Shown here one piece after another: positions 6,959 to 10,305 of a stretch of 10,305 nucleotides of DNA (position 1 is its first letter; each line of letters starts with the position of its first letter). The stretch comes from Frankiales bacterium (GTDB lineage: Bacteria > Actinomycetota > Actinomycetes > Mycobacteriales > SCTD01): assembly GCA_025464795.1 (NCBI GenBank), contig JAODNB010000177.1, positions 1 to 10,305 on the forward strand, in the 5' to 3' direction. The translations under genes were made by a program, and so were the position numbers. The notes under the pieces are model-generated. The model had not been told where the DNA came from. It worked only from the letters and a program-made list of their open reading frames with translations, and made no database searches.

Positions 6959-8206
6959 TCAGGACCTGCCTGCGAGGACAGTGGCGGCAAGCAGCACCAG
7001 GGTGCGGGTCACGGTGACCAGCTCGTCGATCGGTACGAACTCGTCGGGCGCGTGCGCCGCGTTCACGTCTCCCGGTCCGTACTGCACAGTCGGAACGCCC
7101 CCCGCCGTCAGGAGCCGGAGGTCGGAGCCGTAGGGGACCCCGTACACCTGCGGCGCCGCGCCCACGACGGTCGCGTGGGCGGAGGCCACGACCTCCAACA
7201 GGCGGGACTCCTGCGGGAGCTCCCCCGGGGCGAACTGGCCTCCGTACCAGTCGACGGTCACGGGGTGCTTCGCCAGCCACGGGTCCTCGGCTGACACCTC
7301 AGCCAAGCAGTCCTCCAGGGCCCTTCGGGCGTCGGCAGGGTCCTCGCCCAGCGCCACTCCGATCCGACCCTCCGCGAGGAGCAGGTCGGGGACGCTGGAG
7401 GGCCAGTCCCCGGCCCGGACCGTGCCGACCGACAGCGGGTACGGGATCGCGTAGCGCGTCATCAACGGGTGGGCCGAGATGTTGCGACTGGCTTCGAGCC
7501 GGCGCAGCGCCTGGTGGACGAGGACGTACTTGTCCATCGCGTCGACGCCACGGTCGCGCACACTGGCATGCGCAGCGAGCCCGACAACCCTCAACCTGAA
7601 AGTGAGGGCTCCGGCGCAGGCAGGGACGAGGGCGAGGGAGGTCGGCTCGCACACGACGGCGAGGTCCCCGCGGTGACCTCGGGCCAAGGTGGCGAAGGTG
7701 CCGAGGCCGCCGTCCTCCTCACCCACGACGGACTGCAGCAGCAACCTGCCGTGGAGGTCGACCCCCGCCTCCTGCAGCACCGCGGCGGCGAGGAGCTGGC
7801 AGGCGAGGCCGCCCTTCATGTCGCACGTCCCGCGCCCGACGACACGGTCGGCGAGGGCGGTCCCGCTGAAGGGCTTCCGGGTCCACACGGAGGCGTCCCC
7901 GGTCGGGACGACGTCGATGTGACCGTTGAGCACGAGCGTCGGGCCGTCCCCGTCGCCGCAGGCTCCGACGAGCCCCCAGCCCTCGCTGCGCGGGGCCTCC
8001 ATCCCCGGGAACGCGGGGTCGGAGGTCAGCGCAGGGAGGTCCAACGGCCACAGGTCGGTCTCCAGTCCCATCGCGTCCATGCGGCGGGCCATGTCGTGCT
8101 GCGCGTCGCTCTCGGCCGGGGTGCCCGTGACGGAAGGAATGCGGACCAGGTCGCCGACCAGACCGACCAGCCGTGCCGGCGTGACCGCATCGAGAGCGTG
8201 TTCCAC
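6959..8206 (-). CDS. M20-family metallopeptidase/deacylase (ArgE/DapE/ACY1/CPG2 type)
   Basis: This is a predicted cytoplasmic di-zinc amidohydrolase that cleaves N-acyl or peptide bonds. The exact substrate cannot be read from the sequence. Numbering from the GTG at 8206 (415 residues), the metal-site motifs are complete: NGHIDVVP (metal ligand His96, catalytic Asp98), GRGTCDMKGG (bridging Asp129), GEEDGG (general base Glu163, ligand Glu164), CEPTS (Glu187) and NAAHAPDEF (His385). The central part (ACAGALTFRLRVVGLAAHAS) fits the lid/dimerisation domain. The PYGSDLRLL and GVPTVQYGPGD motifs resemble acetylornithine deacetylase/succinyl-diaminopimelate desuccinylase relatives. No signal peptide or membrane segment is seen. 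An alternative in-frame GTG at 8248 would add 14 residues. Neither start has a good Shine-Dalgarno. The gene is convergent to ftsQ and divergent from the cyclase gene, so it is transcribed independently of the dcw block. A DapE-like role in diaminopimelate supply would suit the context but is only inference. Confidence 0.88.
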   Translation of the reverse strand: MEHALDAVTPARLVGLVGDLVRIPSVTGTPAESDAQHDMARRMDAMGLETDLWPLDLPALTSDPAFPGMEAPRSEGWGLVGACGDGDGPTLVLNGHIDVVPTGDASVWTRKPFSGTALADRVVGRGTCDMKGGLACQLLAAAVLQEAGVDLHGRLLLQSVVGEEDGGLGTFATLARGHRGDLAVVCEPTSLALVPACAGALTFRLRVVGLAAHASVRDRGVDAMDKYVLVHQALRRLEASRNISAHPLMTRYAIPYPLSVGTVRAGDWPSSVPDLLLAEGRIGVALGEDPADARRALEDCLAEVSAEDPWLAKHPVTVDWYGGQFAPGELPQESRLLEVVASAHATVVGAAPQVYGVPYGSDLRLLTAGGVPTVQYGPGDVNAAHAPDEFVPIDELVTVTRTLVLLAATVLAGRS

Positions 8207-8347
8207 GGCACGTGAGGGGGTGGTTAGACGTTCAACGGTGGAGGGCACAGGCTGAGGGTGGCATGAGCACGCGCCCCGTGATGGCGTGTGCGCGAGAAGA
8301 AGGACGACATCACCCGAACGAGTACCGGACAGGAGACGCGGACGAAC
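8207..8347. promoter_or_regulatory. Divergent intergenic region with an imperfect palindrome
   Basis: This 141-bp stretch separates the minus-strand M20 gene from the plus-strand cyclase gene and should hold promoters for both. I see no convincing -35/-10 pair on either strand. The most notable element is GTTAGACGTTCAAC (8223-8236), an imperfect inverted repeat (GTT..ACGT..AAC) starting 17 bp upstream of the M20 GTG. It could be an operator, but this is weak. Weak promoter-like bases (TAACCA on the minus strand, about 8219-8224) overlap it. Confidence 0.3.
8331..8335 (+). promoter_or_regulatory. Ribosome binding site deciding the cyclase start
   Basis: AGGAG lies 12 nt upstream of GTG 8348. 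The earlier in-frame GTG at 8288 has no purine-rich site before it, so 8348 is preferred. The spacing is slightly long. Confidence 0.5.
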
Positions 8348-9286
8348 GTGGTCAGCTCCGACGAACCGGTGCCCAGCAGGGAGCGCGCCGACCAAGCGCT
8401 GCACACGATGACCGTGCTCGCCGACAGCCCCGACGTCTTCGAGACGTTCTTCGACCAGGCCCGGATCGGGCTGGCCCTGGCCGACCTGACGTCGCGGTAC
8501 GTGCGGGTCAACTCGACCTACGCGGCGCTGCTGGGTCGGCTTCCCGAGGATCTCATCGGGGTCCCCTTCGCCGAGGTGCTGCACCCCGCGGATCGCCGCG
8601 CGGACGCCGTGGACCTCAATCGGCTCCTCAGCGGCGAGGAGTCGACCGTCCAGTCGGAGCAGCGCTACGTCGACCCCGACGGTCGCATGACCTGGGTGCT
8701 CAACGGGGTGACGGTGGTCCCGGGTCCCGACGGGAGACCCGCTTGGTTCGCGGTCAGCGCACAGGACATCACCGAACGACGGCGCTCGGAGGAGGAGCTG
8801 CGCGCCCTGAGTGCCGCTCTCGCCGAGCAGGCAGTGCGGGACCCGCTGACCGGGCTGGCCAACCGCACCCTGTTCGAGGAGCGTCTCAAGTCGGTCCTCT
8901 CCCGGGACACCCGCACGGGCCACACCACCGCAGTCCTGTTCCTCGACCTCGACGGGTTCAAGGCCGTGAACGACAGCCTGGGTCACAGCGCAGGCGACCT
9001 GGTCCTACGCTCCGTCGCGGACCGACTCGCCGCGTCGGTGCGCCCGTCGGACACCGTCGCCCGCCTCGGCGGTGACGAGTTCGTCATCCTGGTCGAAGGT
9101 GCGACGCAGGAGGGGGTGCATGCCCTCGTCGAGCGCTTGCGATCGGCCGTGACAGCGCCCGTCCCAACCCTCGACCTCGAGGTGGGAGTCAGCATCGGCG
9201 TCGCGCTGTCGACAGCGGGGAAGCGCGATGCGCAGGCGCTCCTGAACGCCGCCGACCAGGCGATGTACGCCGCGAAGCCCGGCTAG
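8348..9286 (+). CDS. PAS-GGDEF diguanylate cyclase
   Basis: This is a predicted soluble diguanylate cyclase making c-di-GMP from two GTP, controlled by a sensory PAS domain. From GTG 8348 it has 312 residues and no membrane helices. The PAS domain spans about residues 29-145 (ARIGLALADLTSRYVRVN, HPADR, and the PAC-like end DITERRR at 140-146). A short helical linker (about 144-164) leads to the GGDEF domain from DPLTGL (residue 165). That domain shows the metal/substrate motif FLDLDGFKAVNDSLGHSAGD, an intact GGDEF at 241-245 (bases 9068-9082), and an RxxD inhibitory site RPSD at 232-235, exactly five residues earlier. It ends at MYAAKPG with no EAL or HD-GYP domain. The PAS ligand cannot be told. 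The gene runs toward ftsZ, 233 bp downstream, with no visible terminator between them, so read-through into ftsZ is possible. Alternative starts are GTG 8288 and ATG 8408. Confidence 0.92.
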   Translation: MVSSDEPVPSRERADQALHTMTVLADSPDVFETFFDQARIGLALADLTSRYVRVNSTYAALLGRLPEDLIGVPFAEVLHPADRRADAVDLNRLLSGEESTVQSEQRYVDPDGRMTWVLNGVTVVPGPDGRPAWFAVSAQDITERRRSEEELRALSAALAEQAVRDPLTGLANRTLFEERLKSVLSRDTRTGHTTAVLFLDLDGFKAVNDSLGHSAGDLVLRSVADRLAASVRPSDTVARLGGDEFVILVEGATQEGVHALVERLRSAVTAPVPTLDLEVGVSIGVALSTAGKRDAQALLNAADQAMYAAKPG

Positions 9287-9301
9287 CAGACATGGGGCGT
9301 C

Positions 9302-9323
9302 GGTCACTCAGGGGTCACTCAGG
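9302..9323 (+). repeat. Exact 11-bp tandem repeat abutting the ftsZ promoter
   Basis: Two head-to-tail copies of GGTCACTCAGG (9302-9312 and 9313-9323) end one base before the TTGACC -35 element. An 11-bp period places both copies on the same face of the helix. Position and period suggest binding sites for a transcription factor acting on ftsZ. This is inference, and no regulator is identified. Confidence 0.55.
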
Positions 9324-9324
9324 G

Positions 9325-9354
9325 TTGACCCGGTGCAGCGTCGACCCGTAACGT
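9325..9354 (+). promoter_or_regulatory. Predicted ftsZ promoter P1
   Basis: TTGACC (9325-9330) and TAACGT (9349-9354), separated by 18 bp, match the principal-sigma consensus in a GC-rich background, including the actinobacterial TAnnnT form of the -10. The predicted start near 9361 would give a leader of about 160 nt before the ftsZ GTG. The tandem 11-bp repeats lie directly upstream. Confidence 0.6.
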
Positions 9355-9370
9355 TCCGCGCATCCGCAGG

Positions 9371-9401
9371 TTGACATAACTGTAAGCGTCTACCTGAGGG
9401 T
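9371..9401 (+). promoter_or_regulatory. Second promoter-like element upstream of ftsZ
   Basis: A perfect TTGACA (9371-9376) heads TTGACATAACTGTAAGC, a notably AT-rich patch for this DNA. A possible -10, GAGGGT (9396-9401), follows at 19 bp spacing and is repeated at once (9402-9407). The -10 is weak and the spacing long, so this could be P2 or an activator/operator element downstream of P1. Confidence 0.4.
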
Positions 9402-9415
9402 GAGGGTCGAAAGTC

Positions 9416-9438
9416 CGGCTCTGCCCGCTTCCGAGCCG
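9416..9438 (+). other. Small hairpin in the presumed ftsZ leader
   Basis: CGGCTC (9416-9421) pairs with GAGCCG (9433-9438), giving a 6-bp GC-rich stem with an 11-nt loop. It is directly followed by a stronger hairpin. A stem of this size can arise by chance in such GC-rich DNA. Confidence 0.35.
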
Positions 9439-9442
9439 CCTC

Positions 9443-9467
9443 CCGTGACGCCTTCCCCGCGTCACGG
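9443..9467 (+). other. Strong hairpin in the presumed ftsZ leader
   Basis: CCGTGACGC (9443-9451) and GCGTCACGG (9459-9467) form a perfect 9-bp stem with a 7-nt C-rich loop, ending 52 nt before the ftsZ GTG. No U-tract follows, so it is not an ordinary terminator. It may be an mRNA-leader structure or, as DNA, an inverted-repeat binding site. Confidence 0.55.
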
Positions 9468-9502
9468 CAGCGGCCCGGGAACCCATGACGACACCCCAAG
9501 AC

Positions 9503-9508
9503 GGAAGG
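9503..9508 (+). promoter_or_regulatory. Ribosome binding site deciding the ftsZ start
   Basis: GGAAGG lies 11 nt before GTG 9520. It supports this start over the in-frame GTG codons at 9400 and 9445, which would add an unusual Pro/Ser-rich extension. Confidence 0.55.
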
Positions 9509-9519
9509 CCTCGACAACC

Positions 9520-10305
9520 GTGGCAGCACCGCAGAACTACCTCGCCGTGATCAAGGTCGTCGGCATCGGCGGTGGTGGCGTCAACGCCGTCAACCGCATG
9601 ATCGAGGTCGGCCTCAAGGGCGTGGAGTTCATCGCCATCAACACCGACGCTCAGGCGCTCCTCATGTCGGACGCCGACGTGAAGCTCGACGTCGGCCGCG
9701 AGCTGACCCGAGGCCTCGGCGCTGGTGCGGCCCCCGAGGTCGGCCGCCAGGCCGCTGACGACCACCGCGACGAGATCGAGGAGGTCCTCAAGGGCGCCGA
9801 CATGGTCTTCGTCACGGCTGGCGAGGGCGGTGGCACCGGCACCGGCGGCGCGCCCGTCGTGGCCGCCGTCGCACGGTCTCTCGGTGCCCTCACCATCGGC
9901 GTCGTGACGCGCCCGTTCTCCTTCGAGGGACGTCGCCGGGCCACCCAGGCCGAGGAGGGCATCGCCGCGCTGCGCGCGGAGGTCGACACCCTCATCGTCA
10001 TCCCCAACGACCGGCTGCTGTCGATCAGCGACCGGCAGGTCAGCGTGCTCGACGCGTTCAAGAGCGCCGACCAGGTCCTGCTCTCCGGCGTCCAGGGCAT
10101 CACCGACCTCATCACGACGCCGGGCCTGATCAACCTCGACTTCGCCGACGTCAAGTCGATCATGTCGGGAGCGGGCAGCGCGCTGATGGGCATCGGCAGC
10201 GCCCGTGGCGAGGACCGCGCCGCGGTCGCCGCGGAGATGGCCATCGCCAGCCCGCTGCTCGAGGCGAGCATGGACGGCGCCCACGGCGTCCTGCTCAACA
10301 TCTCG
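9520..10305 (+). CDS. ftsZ: FtsZ, tubulin-like division GTPase (3' end missing)
   Basis: FtsZ polymerises with GTP into the cytoplasmic Z-ring that positions septal wall synthesis. The window holds the first 262 residues. The rest of the C-terminal GTPase-activating domain, the variable linker and the C-terminal partner-binding peptide are beyond the end. Visible motifs are VVGIGGGGVNAVNRM near the N-terminus, INTDAQAL, the tubulin signature GGGTGTGG at residues 103-110 inside TAGEGGGTGTGGAPVVA, TRPFSFEGRRR, PNDRLL, and the start of the synergy (T7) loop region NLDFADVKSIMS (Asn205, Asp207, Asp210). The sequence is close to standard actinobacterial FtsZ. It has its own control region upstream (9287-9519) and is separated from ftsQ by an M20 gene and a cyclase gene, so its expression is probably independent of the mraY-ftsQ block. 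Confidence 0.98.
   Translation, partial: MAAPQNYLAVIKVVGIGGGGVNAVNRMIEVGLKGVEFIAINTDAQALLMSDADVKLDVGRELTRGLGAGAAPEVGRQAADDHRDEIEEVLKGADMVFVTAGEGGGTGTGGAPVVAAVARSLGALTIGVVTRPFSFEGRRRATQAEEGIAALRAEVDTLIVIPNDRLLSISDRQVSVLDAFKSADQVLLSGVQGITDLITTPGLINLDFADVKSIMSGAGSALMGIGSARGEDRAAVAAEMAIASPLLEASMDGAHGVLLNIS

Noticed and set aside
7469..8215. A 248-codon plus-strand open frame opposite the M20 gene
   Set aside because: The minus-strand M20 product has a full set of catalytic motifs. The plus-strand translation is featureless Gly/Glu/Arg shadow sequence.
8288..8347. Earlier GTG start for the cyclase, adding 20 residues
   Set aside because: No ribosome binding site precedes it, and the added residues are charged with no domain. 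AGGAG before 8348 favours the later start.
8207..8986. A 260-codon upstream extension of the M20 reading frame on the minus strand
   Set aside because: It runs antisense through the PAS-GGDEF gene, has no M20 similarity, and is an open shadow frame caused by high GC. The protein's family-like N-terminus begins near 8206.
9292..9351. A 19-codon ATG frame upstream of ftsZ
   Set aside because: No ribosome binding site, and it overlaps the tandem repeat and the predicted promoter, which explain the sequence better.

Overview
The window is very GC-rich DNA. All its genes have G/C-heavy third codon positions, several start with GTG, and the protein motifs match high-GC Gram-positive bacteria (Actinomycetota). 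The gene order mraY-murD-ftsW-murG-murC-ftsQ...ftsZ is the division and cell wall (dcw) cluster. I cannot fix the genus from sequence alone. The FtsZ, FtsW and MraY motifs fit an actinomycete such as those in Micrococcales, Kineosporiales or neighbouring orders.

Bases 1-6891 form one tightly packed + strand block: mraY (5' end cut off by the window), murD, ftsW, murG, murC and ftsQ. Four of the five junctions are 4-bp stop/start overlaps (GTGA or ATGA). The fifth, murD/ftsW, is a 10-nt gap holding the ftsW ribosome binding site. The block therefore looks like a single translationally coupled operon. MraY makes lipid I and MurG converts it to lipid II. MurC and MurD add the first two amino acids of the stem peptide. 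FtsW polymerises lipid II at the septum, and FtsQ is a divisome scaffold.

Bases 6892-9519 interrupt the usual ftsQ-ftsZ adjacency. The segment holds a minus-strand M20 metallopeptidase/deacylase gene (6959-8206), convergent to ftsQ, and a divergent plus-strand PAS-GGDEF diguanylate cyclase gene (8348-9286). The cyclase has an intact GGDEF motif and an RxxD inhibitory site. A 233-bp non-coding stretch (9287-9519) follows. It carries an exact 11-bp tandem repeat abutting a good sigma-70-type promoter (TTGACC-18-TAACGT), a second promoter-like element starting with TTGACA, and two hairpins in the presumed ftsZ leader.

Bases 9520-10305 are the 5' 262 codons of ftsZ, cut by the window end.

Most of the window is conserved core machinery. 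The parts worth a second look are the two-gene insertion, the c-di-GMP enzyme immediately upstream of ftsZ, and the structured ftsZ control region. I saw no tRNA, rRNA, CRISPR array, insertion sequence or recognised defence system.
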